DNA from: Caballeronia sp. BR00000012568055
GTDB lineage: Bacteria; Pseudomonadota; Gammaproteobacteria; Burkholderiales; Burkholderiaceae
Direction: 5' to 3'
DNA: 47,216 bases
Assembly (NCBI RefSeq): GCF_029439455.1
Contig: NZ_JAQFVG010000243.1
Coordinates: 83,417-130,632, forward strand
Shown: positions 25,925 to 34,772 of the stretch, piece after piece
Layout of the letters: every line of letters starts with the position of its first letter
How positions within the stretch are numbered: the first letter of the stretch is position 1
Notes under the pieces: generated by a model
What the model saw: the letters and a program-made list of their open reading frames with translations, nothing else
What the model was told of the DNA's origin: nothing
The model's database searches: none
Translations under genes and position numbers: made by a program

Positions 25925-26404
25925 TTAGCCGAACGCCGTCAGATCTTTCGCTTCGATACCCTGCGCGCGGCAGAACGCGGCATAGCGTTCCCAGCCGCTG
26001 CGCCAGTCTTCGGCGGCCAGCACTTGGCCGCCGTCGTTCACGAACAGCAGTTCGCCCTGAATGATATTGAGCGTGATGATGTCTTGATTGTCTTGCTCAC
26101 CGGGGAGCGCTTCGGGCGTATGACTCGACCCCGCCGTCTCGTACACGATGCTCCCTTGCTCCGCGATCCACTCGTGCTCGCGATACTTCCATCGCCCCTG
26201 CACGGTATAAACGATCACCGTCCCCGTATGCCGATGCCTCGGCATCTGACCTTTCGCAGGCGCTTTCAGCAACGCGATGGTCTCGCCGCGAATCGGATCG
26301 AGTTTGAAATATTTGATCAACACGCGCTCGCTATAGGGCGTGAAGGGCACCCACGGCAAATCGGCGTCGTTGAGGCAGGCGGTCTGAATCTGTTCGAACA
26401 GCAT
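25925..26404 (-). CDS. Cupin, 2,4'-dihydroxyacetophenone dioxygenase family
   Basis: The 159-residue protein has the cupin motif with possible metal ligands H57 and H59 ([19 protein letters not shown]), H77 (EHEW) and H95 (SSHTPEAL). The frame [20 protein letters not shown] and the end [17 protein letters not shown] match proteins annotated as 2,4'-dihydroxyacetophenone dioxygenase-like, Fe-dependent enzymes that cleave an aromatic ketone side chain. Most family members are uncharacterised, so the substrate is unproven. GGAG lies 10 bp before the ATG. It stands alone and is divergent from the ABC exporter. Confidence 0.82.
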   Translation of the reverse strand: MLFEQIQTACLNDADLPWVPFTPYSERVLIKYFKLDPIRGETIALLKAPAKGQMPRHRHTGTVIVYTVQGRWKYREHEWIAEQGSIVYETAGSSHTPEALPGEQDNQDIITLNIIQGELLFVNDGGQVLAAEDWRSGWERYAAFCRAQGIEAKDLTAFG

Positions 26405-26510
26405 GATGTTTTGGCTCCTGTGCAGCACACATTGTAGGCAGTGCAGCACGAGGCGCACGAAGGCCGGACGGATCAAGCCGAAACGCGCCTTATCTGCTAT
26501 CGTCCGTGCC

Positions 26511-27437
26511 ATGCCAACCGTCATCCAAGTATCCAATCTGTCCAAGACCTACGGGTCGGGATTCCGCGCGCTCTCCGATATCAATCTGGAGATCCGGCGC
26601 GGCGAAATTTTCGCTTTGCTCGGGCCGAACGGCGCGGGCAAGACCACGCTGATCAGCACCATTTGCGGGATCGTAAATCCGAGCGAAGGCAAGGTGACCG
26701 TCAATGGTCACGATATCGTCACCGACTATCGCGCGGCGCGCTCGATGATCGGCCTCGTGCCACAGGAACTCACCACCGATGCCTTCGAATCCGTCTGGGC
26801 GACCGTATCGTTCAGTCGCGGGCTGTTCGGCAAGCCGAAGAATCCGGCGCATATCGAAAAGGTGCTGAAGGCGCTGTCGCTGTGGAACAAGAAGGACAAC
26901 AAAATCATGACGCTTTCGGGCGGCATGAAGCGGCGCGTGCTGATTGCGAAAGCGCTGGCGCATGAGCCGGAGATTCTCTTTCTCGATGAACCGACCGCGG
27001 GCGTGGACGTCGAATTGCGCCGCGATATGTGGAATCTCGTGCGCGAACTGCGCTCGAACGGCGTGACCATCATTCTCACCACGCATTACATCGAGGAAGC
27101 GGAGGAGATGGCGGACCGCATCGGCGTGATCAATAAAGGCGAGATCAAGCTGGTCGAAGAGAAAGCCGAACTCATGCGCAAGCTCGGGCAAAAGAAACTC
27201 ACGCTGCAACTCGAACACACGCTCGATGCCGTGCCGGCCGCGCTCGCTTCGTACGACATGGCGCTGTCGGCGGACGGTCACGAGCTGACTTATACATACG
27301 ATTCGCACGACGAACCCGGCCGCATCATCGCGCTGTTGCGCCATGTGGACGAAGCCGGCGTGCGCTTCAAGGACTTGCAGACGACGCAAAGCTCGCTGGA
27401 AGACATCTTCGTGAGCCTCGTCAGGGAAAACACATGA
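26511..27437 (+). CDS. ABC-2 type exporter, ATP-binding subunit (YadG-like)
   Basis: This 308-residue ATPase has Walker [13 protein letters not shown], the Q-loop (GLVPQEL), the signature LSGGMKRRV, Walker [13 protein letters not shown] and the switch His in [12 protein letters not shown]. The C-terminal extension ends [11 protein letters not shown], as in YadG and the drug/lipid exporter group. The frame is open upstream, but the ATG at 26511 gives the standard [15 protein letters not shown] start. The permease gene overlaps its stop by 4 bp (ATGA), so the two form one transporter. Substrate unknown. Confidence 0.93.
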   Translation: MPTVIQVSNLSKTYGSGFRALSDINLEIRRGEIFALLGPNGAGKTTLISTICGIVNPSEGKVTVNGHDIVTDYRAARSMIGLVPQELTTDAFESVWATVSFSRGLFGKPKNPAHIEKVLKALSLWNKKDNKIMTLSGGMKRRVLIAKALAHEPEILFLDEPTAGVDVELRRDMWNLVRELRSNGVTIILTTHYIEEAEEMADRIGVINKGEIKLVEEKAELMRKLGQKKLTLQLEHTLDAVPAALASYDMALSADGHELTYTYDSHDEPGRIIALLRHVDEAGVRFKDLQTTQSSLEDIFVSLVRENT

Positions 27438-28195
27438 ATCTGTACGCAGTCCGCGCGATCTATCGCTTCGAAATGGCGCGCGCCGGCCGCACGCTGATGC
27501 AGAGCATCGTGTCGCCGGTGATTTCCACATCGCTTTACTTTGTCGTGTTCGGCGCGGCCATCGGCTCGCGCATTCCGGAAGTGGACGGCATCAGCTACGG
27601 CGCGTTTATCGTGCCGGGTCTGGTCATGCTGTCGTTGCTGACGCAAAGCATTGCCAACGCGTCCTTCGGCATCTACTTTCCAAAGTTCACCGGGACCATC
27701 TACGAGCTATTGTCCGCGCCGGTTTCGTACTTCGAACTGGTGCTGAGCTACGTCGGCGCGGCGGCGACGAAATCGGTCATACTCGGGCTGATCATTCTGG
27801 CCACGGCCGGGCTGTTCGTGCCGCTGCGCATCGACCATCCGGTGATGATGATCGTATTTTTGCTGCTGACGTCGGTGACATTCAGCTTGCTCGGGTTCAT
27901 CATCGGCGTATGGGCGGATGGTTTCGAGAAACTCCAGATCATTCCGCTGTTGATCGTCACGCCGCTCACGTTTCTGGGCGGCAGCTTTTATTCGATCAAT
28001 ATCTTGCCGCCGTTCTGGAAGACCGTGGCGCTGTTCAACCCGGTCGTGTATCTGATCAGCGGCTTTCGCTGGAGCTTCTACGGTCTCGCCGATGTGGACG
28101 TGGCCGTGAGTCTCGGTATGACGCTGGTGTTCCTCGCGGTGTTTATCGGCATCGTCGCGTGGATCTTCAAGACGGGGTATCGGCTGAAGTCGTAG
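27434..28195 (+). CDS. ABC-2 type exporter, permease subunit (YadH-like)
   Basis: The 253-residue protein has six membrane segments and ABC-2 features: [38 protein letters not shown], and the signature near the end, [20 protein letters not shown] followed by [12 protein letters not shown]. This matches E. coli YadH and NodJ-type permeases. It pairs with the overlapping ATPase gene. Nothing downstream (msrB follows after about 70 bp) hints at the substrate. Confidence 0.93.
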   Translation: MNLYAVRAIYRFEMARAGRTLMQSIVSPVISTSLYFVVFGAAIGSRIPEVDGISYGAFIVPGLVMLSLLTQSIANASFGIYFPKFTGTIYELLSAPVSYFELVLSYVGAAATKSVILGLIILATAGLFVPLRIDHPVMMIVFLLLTSVTFSLLGFIIGVWADGFEKLQIIPLLIVTPLTFLGGSFYSINILPPFWKTVALFNPVVYLISGFRWSFYGLADVDVAVSLGMTLVFLAVFIGIVAWIFKTGYRLKS

Positions 28196-28266
28196 GGGTT
28201 TTCAAGGCGGCAACGGCCCGGCGTGCCAACGCGTACGCCGGTCAAAACGTAAGAGGCGTTCTTCGG

Positions 28267-28749
28267 ATGAAAATCATGAAACGCACGAAACGTGGCTTCT
28301 TCGGCGCCTTCACGGCCAATTTTTCCGGCGATGCGATGTCCTCCGCGCACGCATCCCGCGAAGTTCAACATAGCGATGCCGGCTGGCGTCGCCGTCTTTC
28401 CTCCGAGCAATTCCGCGTGTTGCGGCGCGGCGCGACCGAGCCGCCGTTCGCCAGTCCGCTGCTGAACGAGCGGCGCGACGGTTTGTTCGAATGCGCGGGT
28501 TGCGGGCTGGCGCTGTTTTCATCGGCGGCGAAGTTTGACAGCGGCACGGGCTGGCCGAGCTTTTTCATGCCGATGGACGGCGCGGTGTCCACCCATGTCG
28601 ATACCGATCTGGGCATGCCGCGTATCGAAGTGCATTGCAGGCGCTGCGGCGGGCATCTCGGTCACGTATTCGACGATGGCCCGAAACCTACCGGCCTGCG
28701 CTATTGCCTGAACGGCGCGGCGCTGAAATTTCAGCAGACCGACGCGTAA
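28267..28749 (+). CDS. msrB: Peptide-methionine (R)-S-oxide reductase
   Basis: The 160-residue enzyme repairs methionine R-sulfoxide in proteins. Zinc-binding pairs C76-AG-C79 and C124-RR-C127, the substrate pocket GTGWPSFF, and the catalytic Cys147 in LRYCLNGAALKF are all present. The 35-residue N-terminal leader (MKIMKRTKRGFFGAFTANFS) is basic and aromatic but not a clear signal peptide. Starts at 28276 or 28336 are also possible; an aagagg stretch favours 28267. It could belong to the ABC operon or have its own promoter. Confidence 0.92.
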   Translation: MKIMKRTKRGFFGAFTANFSGDAMSSAHASREVQHSDAGWRRRLSSEQFRVLRRGATEPPFASPLLNERRDGLFECAGCGLALFSSAAKFDSGTGWPSFFMPMDGAVSTHVDTDLGMPRIEVHCRRCGGHLGHVFDDGPKPTGLRYCLNGAALKFQQTDA

Positions 28750-28769
28750 ACAACCTGTCCTCGATTCCG

Positions 28770-29351
28770 ATGAACGCTCCCGAACTCAAGCTGGACACGA
28801 GCAAGACCGCGCTCGTGCTGATCGACCTTCAGGCGGGTATCGCCGCGCTGCCGGTGCAGACGCATACGGCCGCCGAAGTGCTCGCCAACGCGCGATTGCT
28901 CGCCGATCGATTCCGCGCCGTGAGTGCGCCCGTGGTGCTGGTGCGCGTCGCGTGGCCGTCCGCGCCGGGCGGCTTGCGGCCGATCACCGATTCGCCGCAA
29001 GCGATGCCCGAGACCGCGCCCGCCGGCTGGATGGACCCGTGCCCCGAACTCGGCGTGCAGCCATCGGACATCGTCGTGATAAAGCGGCAGTGGGGAGCGT
29101 TCTACGGCACGGACCTCGATCTGCATTTGCGGCGGCGCGGTATCGATACGATCGTGCTGGCGGGCATTTCCACATCCATTGGTGTGGATTCGACGGCGCG
29201 CGGCGCGAACGAGCGTGGCTATCAGCAAATCTTCGTCGAAGACGCCATGGCCGATCTCCACGCCGATATGCACGATGCCACATGCCGCTTTATCTTTCCG
29301 CGCATCGGCCGGATTCGTTCGACGCAGCAGGTCTTAAGCGCACTCGCGTAG
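28770..29351 (+). CDS. YecD-like isochorismatase-superfamily hydrolase
   Basis: The 193-residue protein matches E. coli YecD, notably VVIKRQWGAFYGTDLDLHLR and RRGIDTIVLAGISTSIGVDS. The superfamily acid and base are D19 (LVLIDLQ) and K105. The position of the nucleophilic Cys is occupied by Gly138 (TSIGVDSTAR), as in YecD and in true isochorismatases of the EntB/PhzD kind, whereas nicotinamidases have Cys. So it cannot work by the Cys-thiol mechanism. The substrate is unknown. It starts 20 bp after msrB and may share its transcript. Confidence 0.88.
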   Translation: MNAPELKLDTSKTALVLIDLQAGIAALPVQTHTAAEVLANARLLADRFRAVSAPVVLVRVAWPSAPGGLRPITDSPQAMPETAPAGWMDPCPELGVQPSDIVVIKRQWGAFYGTDLDLHLRRRGIDTIVLAGISTSIGVDSTARGANERGYQQIFVEDAMADLHADMHDATCRFIFPRIGRIRSTQQVLSALA

Positions 29352-29398
29352 CCTATGCTTGAGTTGTCGAGCGATGCAGCGCAAAGCGAGGTGCGGCA

Positions 29399-30442
29399 AT
29401 GGCGATTCCCAAAGTAGCGATTGCATGTCAGGGCGGCGGCAGCCACGCAGCATTCGCGGCGGGCGTGCTGCAGCGCTTGTTCAGCGCGGAGTGCTTTAAC
29501 CGCTTTGAGCTGGTCGGCTTGTCGGGCACGTCGGGCGGTGCGATGTGCAGCGCCATCGCGTGGGCTGGTTTGCTGCTCGATGGCCCCGCCGATGCCGTCG
29601 AACGCCTCGCCGGATTCTGGCGCGATCTCGAAGCGCGCGCCGCGCCGGATATCGTTGCGAATGCGCTGGGCGTGTGGGTCACGCGCCTGCCGGTCAGCGC
29701 CGAAGTCAGTCCGTATCTCTATCCGCCGATTGCCGAAGATCGCTTGCGTGAACTGCTGAGCAAGCATCTTCCCTTCAACGCGCTTCCCACCGATTCCGCC
29801 CGTCGCGCCAAACCCACGCTGCTGATCGGCGCAACCGATGTGCGCACCGGCGACCGTTTGATCTTTCCCGGCGAGCATCTAAATCAGGACCAACTGGTGG
29901 CGTCCGCCGCCGTGCCGCCGATTTATCGCGCGGTCGAAGCGAGCGGGCATTTGTGTTGGGATGGCCTGTTCAGCAGCAATCCGCCCGTGCGTGAATTCAC
30001 CGACTTTGACCTCGCGCATCGTCCGGATGAAATCTGGGTTGTGCAGATCAATCCGCAGCGGCGGCACGAATTGCCTGAGTCCTCGAACGAAATCATCGAT
30101 CGGCGCAACGAATTATCGGGCAATCTTGCGCTCGGGCAGGAGCTTTACTTCACGACGCGCATCAACGCGCTGATCGAACAAGACGAGTCTTTGAAGGCGC
30201 GCTACAAGCCCATCAAGATACGCGTGGTGCAGATGCATCTCGAAGCGCGCGATTATCCCGGTCCCCTTGATTACGCGTCCAAACTCGATCGAAATCCTGC
30301 GCTGATTCATGCATTGCTGCGCAAAGGCCGCGAACGCGCCGAGTGGTTTTTCGATGCGCGTTCCGACTGGCCGCGCGACGGCACCGCGCCGCATCGCAGC
30401 GTGTACGCAACGAAACCCACGGTGATGTCGGGCGCGGCCTGA
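29399..30442 (+). CDS. Patatin-like phospholipase
   Basis: The 347-residue protein begins with the patatin oxyanion glycine loop CQGGGSHAAFAAGVLQ (10-25). The nucleophile is Ser45 in GTSGGAM, and the dyad Asp is D188 in WDGLFSSNPP, where DG replaces the more usual DGG. There is no signal peptide or membrane segment, so it is likely cytosolic. Such enzymes act as acyl hydrolases on phospholipids or on PHB-type polymers. The later part (about 210-347) holds VQINPQRRHELPESSNEIID. It follows the YecD-like gene by about 50 bp. Role unknown. Confidence 0.88.
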   Translation: MAIPKVAIACQGGGSHAAFAAGVLQRLFSAECFNRFELVGLSGTSGGAMCSAIAWAGLLLDGPADAVERLAGFWRDLEARAAPDIVANALGVWVTRLPVSAEVSPYLYPPIAEDRLRELLSKHLPFNALPTDSARRAKPTLLIGATDVRTGDRLIFPGEHLNQDQLVASAAVPPIYRAVEASGHLCWDGLFSSNPPVREFTDFDLAHRPDEIWVVQINPQRRHELPESSNEIIDRRNELSGNLALGQELYFTTRINALIEQDESLKARYKPIKIRVVQMHLEARDYPGPLDYASKLDRNPALIHALLRKGRERAEWFFDARSDWPRDGTAPHRSVYATKPTVMSGAA

Positions 30443-30577
30443 TGCGTGCGCTATCGGTTCAAATTGGCGTGTGAGTTTTGACAAAATTTCGCAGTCCGAT
30501 CATTCATGATTGATCCTTCGACGCGGCACAATCCGCTCACGAGCCTCGCTGGTCGCTCGAAACAAAGGAACATAACC

Positions 30578-31066
30578 ATGACAATGAAAGTATTCGGGAC
30601 TGTTGCAACCACGCTGTGTACCGTGCTGGCGAGCACGGGCGCGTCGGCGATGGTCAACGCCTCATCCATTGCGGGCGCGGTGCTCGTGCAGACCATCGAC
30701 ACGGTGCAGTCGGTCGATCCCGAAGCGCATCGCGTCACCGTTGTCGATGCGCAAGGACATGCCACGCAGTTGAACGTCGGCAGTCAGGTACTTGACCTTC
30801 GTCAAGTGTCGGTCGGTTCACGCGTGAATAGCAGCGCCATGCAGCCGGTCACGCTGACACCCGTCAAGCATGCCAAAGTGCAGGAGATGATTCCCGGCGA
30901 CAAGGAATTCGTCGCGCAGGTATCGAGCGTCGATGTATCGACGGGCGTGGTCGTACTGAAAGACGCCAACCAACTGCCGATCGAGATTCACGCACGCGAC
31001 GCGCACGAGGCAGCCAAGCTCTCGAGCGGCTCACTGGTCAAAGTCGTGCTGCAGACCAAAAAGTAA
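30578..31066 (+). CDS. Secreted protein with two beta-rich modules, unknown function
   Basis: The 162-residue protein has a signal peptide (VFGTVATTLCTVLASTGASA, to about 24) and an aaaggaa site 7 bp upstream of the ATG. The mature part seems to be two similar modules of about 50 residues: IDTVQSVDPEAHRVTVVDAQ...LNVG (about 39-95) and VAQVSSVDVSTGVVVLKDAN...IEIH (about 111-160). Each has the rhythm hydrophobic-x-V-D-turn-V-T/V-V-strand, then a Gly-x-V step, suggestive of an OB-like or CusF-like barrel. It is like the protein at 32673, and the two flank a metallophosphoesterase. No catalytic motif; no cysteines in the mature part. Confidence 0.75.
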   Translation: MTMKVFGTVATTLCTVLASTGASAMVNASSIAGAVLVQTIDTVQSVDPEAHRVTVVDAQGHATQLNVGSQVLDLRQVSVGSRVNSSAMQPVTLTPVKHAKVQEMIPGDKEFVAQVSSVDVSTGVVVLKDANQLPIEIHARDAHEAAKLSSGSLVKVVLQTKK

Positions 31067-31179
31067 TTCGAAACGCTGCGGAAAAATGCGCAAGTTAAGA
31101 GTTTTCTACTGGCTTGTGCGTATGCATTTCCCGTACTTTGTCGCTTCTGCATCGACGGTTCCCCTCCGGCGATGTGGAT

Positions 31180-31202
31180 GTCCGGTCTTCCCCAGACCGG
31201 AC
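31180..31202. other. Perfect hairpin in a convergent intergenic region
   Basis: gtccggtct (31180-31188) pairs with agaccggac (31194-31202) around the loop tcccc. The 211 bp between the secreted protein (stop 31066) and the metallophosphoesterase (stop 31278) also holds three C-rich pyrimidine tracts: ttcccctcc (31160-31167 region), the loop cttcccc and cttctcccc (31209-31217). No T-run follows on either strand, so it is not a classical terminator. It could be a Rho-independent-like stop without U-tail or part of a small RNA. Confidence 0.45.
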
Positions 31203-31277
31203 GTCGCGCTTCTCCCCGAGCGCAGGACGCGCGGCGTGTATCGCGCGCGTCCACTTCTCTTGTTTCCCGCGTAAGCG

Positions 31278-32441
31278 TTATACGGCCGGTGCTGCGATCA
31301 ATCGCACGCGCGTAATTTCCGATGGCGCGCCCAGACGTTTCGGCGGTCCCCAATAGCCGGTGCCGCGGCTCGTATAGACCCACAATCCGTTGAACCTGAC
31401 GAGGCCCGCGACGAACGGCTGCTGTAATCGCACGAAAAAATTCCACGGCAGGAACTGGCCGCCGTGCGTGTGGCCGGAAAGCTGCAAGTCGAAACCGGCA
31501 TCGGCGGCGGCGGGCGCGCTGCGCGGCTGATGCGCGAGCAGCACGCGCACGGTGGCGTCGTCGGGGGCGCCGCTGATGGCTTTGGCGGGATCGCTGTGAT
31601 GTTCGGGATCGAAACTGCCGGCGCTGTAATCGGTGACGCCCGCAATCACGGCGCGCGCGCCGTCGTGATCGAGCACGACATGCTGATTGAGCAGCACGAT
31701 CAGGCCGAGCCGTCGAAATTCCGCGATCCACTTTTCCGCGCCCGAGTAGTACTCATGGTTGCCCGTGACGAGAAACGCGCCGTGCCGCGCGCTCAGTTCG
31801 GACAGCGGGCGCGTGTGATCGGCCAGATGCGGCACCGCGCCATCGACGACATCACCCGTGACGGCGATCAGATCGGGCTTCAATCCATTCACCGCCGCGA
31901 CGATCCGCTCCACGTAATGACGCTTGATGGTCGGACCGACGTGGATATCGCTGATCTGCACGATCGTGAAACCTTGCAGCGCGGCGGGCAGATTGTCGAT
32001 CGGCACATCGACACTGACGACCGGCGCGCGACGCCGAGCGTTGTAAAACCCGATCGCCGATGACATCAGCGCGAGCGCCGGCACCACCAGCGCACTGCGC
32101 GCCACGAACGTGGGCGAGCCGATCGGCGCACCGCGCAGCCAGTCGGTCACACGCACGGCCAGCAAGACGATGTCGCGCACAAAGGTCAGCAGCAGCAACG
32201 ACGAAAAGAACCCGAGCGCCGTCAGCCCCAGCCACGCAAGACGATCCGACAAAGGTTGCTGTTCGATATTGCGCGCCGACATGCCAAGCGGTATCAGTAC
32301 CAGTGAAGCCACCAGCAGCGCCACCGCGAGCACTTTCCACGCATGCGCGACCGGCGCATCCGGAATCAGCCGCACGCCGACATAGATATGAAAGAGAACG
32401 CCGATACCGATGAAACGGATAAAGAACGCGGAGCGACGCAT
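31278..32441 (-). CDS. Membrane-anchored metallophosphoesterase (YkuE-like)
   Basis: The 387-residue protein has four or so N-terminal membrane segments (AFFIRFIGIGVLFHIYV, then AWKVLAVALLVASLVLIPLG, ALGFFSSLLLLTFV and ARSALVVPALALMSSAIGF). A calcineurin-type domain follows with all metal motifs: SDIHVG (164), GDVVDG (196), GNHEYY (227) and GHTHGG (323). This is the layout of membrane phosphodiesterases that in other bacteria act on cell-envelope lipids (for example YkuE or LpxH-like groups). The active site may face either side; substrate unknown. Divergent from the second secreted beta-module protein. Confidence 0.88.
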   Translation of the reverse strand: MRRSAFFIRFIGIGVLFHIYVGVRLIPDAPVAHAWKVLAVALLVASLVLIPLGMSARNIEQQPLSDRLAWLGLTALGFFSSLLLLTFVRDIVLLAVRVTDWLRGAPIGSPTFVARSALVVPALALMSSAIGFYNARRRAPVVSVDVPIDNLPAALQGFTIVQISDIHVGPTIKRHYVERIVAAVNGLKPDLIAVTGDVVDGAVPHLADHTRPLSELSARHGAFLVTGNHEYYSGAEKWIAEFRRLGLIVLLNQHVVLDHDGARAVIAGVTDYSAGSFDPEHHSDPAKAISGAPDDATVRVLLAHQPRSAPAAADAGFDLQLSGHTHGGQFLPWNFFVRLQQPFVAGLVRFNGLWVYTSRGTGYWGPPKRLGAPSEITRVRLIAAPAV

Positions 32442-32672
32442 AACGGCCCTGAGAGAGGTGACGAACGGCGCATCGACGGGTGCGTTTATGCACAAAATTG
32501 CGCCCGCGCCGACTCTGGAACCGATTCTACCGGTTCGTCAAAATGTGTGCCGCGAGTGGGAATGGACATGCCTTATGACGGCGCGGTATAACTTCCGAGC
32601 CTCGGCAATATCACGCGTGCCGACAGCAATCTGAAATACTTGGCACTACGGATTACATTACGGAGAACATGT

Positions 32673-33281
32673 ATGAAAATGAAACGTTGCGCGCTTTCGA
32701 TTCTCTTCGCGATCGCTGTCGCTGCGCCGCTGCGCGCAGCCGTCGCGCAAGATAACGACGCATTGGTCAAGCAGGCAGAAGACACGCTTGCCGCCGCGCC
32801 GCCGGTGCATATTCAGGCGACCATTCTCAGTATCGATCGGGGCACGCGGATGGTGACCGTGCGCGGACCGCGTCGCGATGCGACGCTCGTCATCAGCAAG
32901 GACGTGACGAACTTCGATCAATTGCACGTCGGCGACAAGGTGGATGTGTTGTACAAGAACGCGGTGTTGCTGACCGCAGACAAGGTGACGGGCAAGGGCG
33001 CGGGCGAGCGTGCGCGCAAAGATTCGCAGAGCATCTCGCCCGCATCAGGCGCGAACGGCGAGAGCGGCTTTACTTCTTCGCGTCAGACGGAGGTCGTGGC
33101 CACCGTCGAAAATGTCGATGTCAAGCGTCACAAGATAACGCTGCGCGGTCCGTGGCATACGGAAACCATCGACTTGTTGCCGCAGTTTGAATCGCAGAAA
33201 TTCAAGAAGGGCGACACCGTGCATGCGGTGTTCATGTCGGCGGCGGTGGTGAAGGTGACGCCGGTGGCCGCAGCGAAGTAA
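32673..33281 (+). CDS. Secreted protein with two beta-rich modules, paralogue-like to the one at 30578
   Basis: The 202-residue protein has a signal peptide (ALSILFAIAVAAPLRAAVAQ, to about 26). Two modules follow, joined by a Ser/Gly-rich linker (about 108-137): HIQATILSIDRGTRMVTVRG...LHVGDKVDVLY (45-105) and EVVATVENVDVKRHKITLRG...FKKGDTVHAVF (138-197). Both show the same strand pattern as the protein at 30578. The ending 'GDxV' is typical of small beta-barrel envelope modules such as CusF-like or DUF5666-like domains, an inference. A ggag site is 8 bp upstream of the ATG. Confidence 0.75.
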   Translation: MKMKRCALSILFAIAVAAPLRAAVAQDNDALVKQAEDTLAAAPPVHIQATILSIDRGTRMVTVRGPRRDATLVISKDVTNFDQLHVGDKVDVLYKNAVLLTADKVTGKGAGERARKDSQSISPASGANGESGFTSSRQTEVVATVENVDVKRHKITLRGPWHTETIDLLPQFESQKFKKGDTVHAVFMSAAVVKVTPVAAAK

Positions 33282-33300
33282 GACGCGGCCACCGTGAGCA

Positions 33301-34761
33301 TCAAACGGCGAGACAGAGATACTTGATCACCACATAGTCGTCGATGCCGTAATGCGACCCTTCGCGGCCCAGCCCCGATTGCTTGACGCCGCCGAAGGGC
33401 GCGACTTCGTTCGAAATCAAACCGGTGTTGATGCCGACCATGCCGTATTCGAGTTGCTCCGCCACGCGCCACACGCGGCCGATATCGCGGCTGTAGAAGT
33501 ACGCGGCAAGACCGAACTCGGTGTCGTTGGCGAGGCGCACGGCTTCCTCGTCGGATGAGAATTTGAACAGCGGCGCGAGCGGGCCGAAGGTCTCTTCCTT
33601 CGCCACCTTCATGTCGGGCGTGACGTTGGCGAGCACGGTCGCTTCGAAGAAACCGTGGCCGAGCGCGTGACGCTTGCCGCCCGTCATGACCGACGCGCCT
33701 TTCGACAGCGCATCTTCAATGTGCGACTCGACTTTCTGCACGGCTGCTTCGTTGATGAGCGGGCCGAGCGTCACGCCGTCGTCCGTGCCGCGTCCGATTG
33801 TCAGTGCGCTGACTGCATCGGCGAGTTTGCGGGCGAAGGCGTCGTACACGCGTTCGTGCACATAGAAGCGGTTGGTGCACACACACGTCTGCCCGCTGTT
33901 CCGATATTTCGATGCCACCGCGCCTTGCACCGCGGCGTCCAGATCGGCGTCGTCGAACACGATGAAAGGCGCGTTGCCGCCGAGTTCCAGCGTAACTTTC
34001 TTGACCGTCGGCGCGCTCTGCGCCATCAGCAAGCGGCCAACCGCCGTGGAACCCGTGAACGACAACTTCCGCACGATCGGATTCGACGTCATTTCCGCGC
34101 CGATGGCCTTCGGATCGCCGGTCACGATGCTGAGCACGCCTTTCGGCACCCCCGCGCGTTCCGCGAGCACGGCCAGCGCGAACGCGGACAGCGGCGTGGC
34201 TTCAGCCGGTTTCACGACGATAGGACAACCCGCCGCGAGCGCCGGGCCGACCTTGCGCGTAATCATCGCTGCCGGGAAATTCCACGGCGTAATCGCCGCG
34301 CACACGCCGATCGGTTCCTTCGTCACAACGATGCGCTTGTCCGCTGCGGGCGTGGCGAGCGTATCGCCCGCGACGCGCTTGCCTTCCTCCGCGAACCATT
34401 CGATAAACGACGCCGCATAGCCGATTTCGCCCTTCGCTTCGGCAAGCGGCTTGCCTTGCTCAGCGGTCAGAATGCGCGCGAGGTCGTCGGCGTTGGCCAT
34501 CATCAGGTCGTACCAGCGGCGCATGATCGCGGCGCGTTCCTTCGCCGTCTTGCTGCGCCATGCGGGCCACGCGGCGTTCGCAGCATCGATGGCGCGGCGC
34601 GTTTCGCTCGCGCCCATCATCGGCACGCGGCCGAGCGATTCACCGTTCGATGGATCGAGCACGTCGAAGGTGGCGGCGTTGTCGGCTTGCTGCCATTCGC
34701 CATCGATAAAGGCATCGAAACGCAGCAGCGACGCGTCTTTCAGTTGATCTTTCAGGCTCAT
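33301..34761 (-). CDS. gabD: Succinate-semialdehyde dehydrogenase (NADP+)
   Basis: This 486-residue aldehyde dehydrogenase oxidises succinate semialdehyde to succinate, the second step of GABA breakdown. The catalytic residues are E259 (TLELGGNAPFIV) and C293 in NSGQTCVCTN, with a second Cys two residues later, as in GabD proteins. NPWNFP-type and FTGSTAVG nucleotide motifs are present. It is 11 bp after the gabT stop, so gabT-gabD is an operon. The ATG at 34761 has gagg upstream; a TTG 15 bp earlier is less likely. Confidence 0.94.
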   Translation of the reverse strand: MSLKDQLKDASLLRFDAFIDGEWQQADNAATFDVLDPSNGESLGRVPMMGASETRRAIDAANAAWPAWRSKTAKERAAIMRRWYDLMMANADDLARILTAEQGKPLAEAKGEIGYAASFIEWFAEEGKRVAGDTLATPAADKRIVVTKEPIGVCAAITPWNFPAAMITRKVGPALAAGCPIVVKPAEATPLSAFALAVLAERAGVPKGVLSIVTGDPKAIGAEMTSNPIVRKLSFTGSTAVGRLLMAQSAPTVKKVTLELGGNAPFIVFDDADLDAAVQGAVASKYRNSGQTCVCTNRFYVHERVYDAFARKLADAVSALTIGRGTDDGVTLGPLINEAAVQKVESHIEDALSKGASVMTGGKRHALGHGFFEATVLANVTPDMKVAKEETFGPLAPLFKFSSDEEAVRLANDTEFGLAAYFYSRDIGRVWRVAEQLEYGMVGINTGLISNEVAPFGGVKQSGLGREGSHYGIDDYVVIKYLCLAV

Positions 34762-34772
34762 TCGTTCGGACC

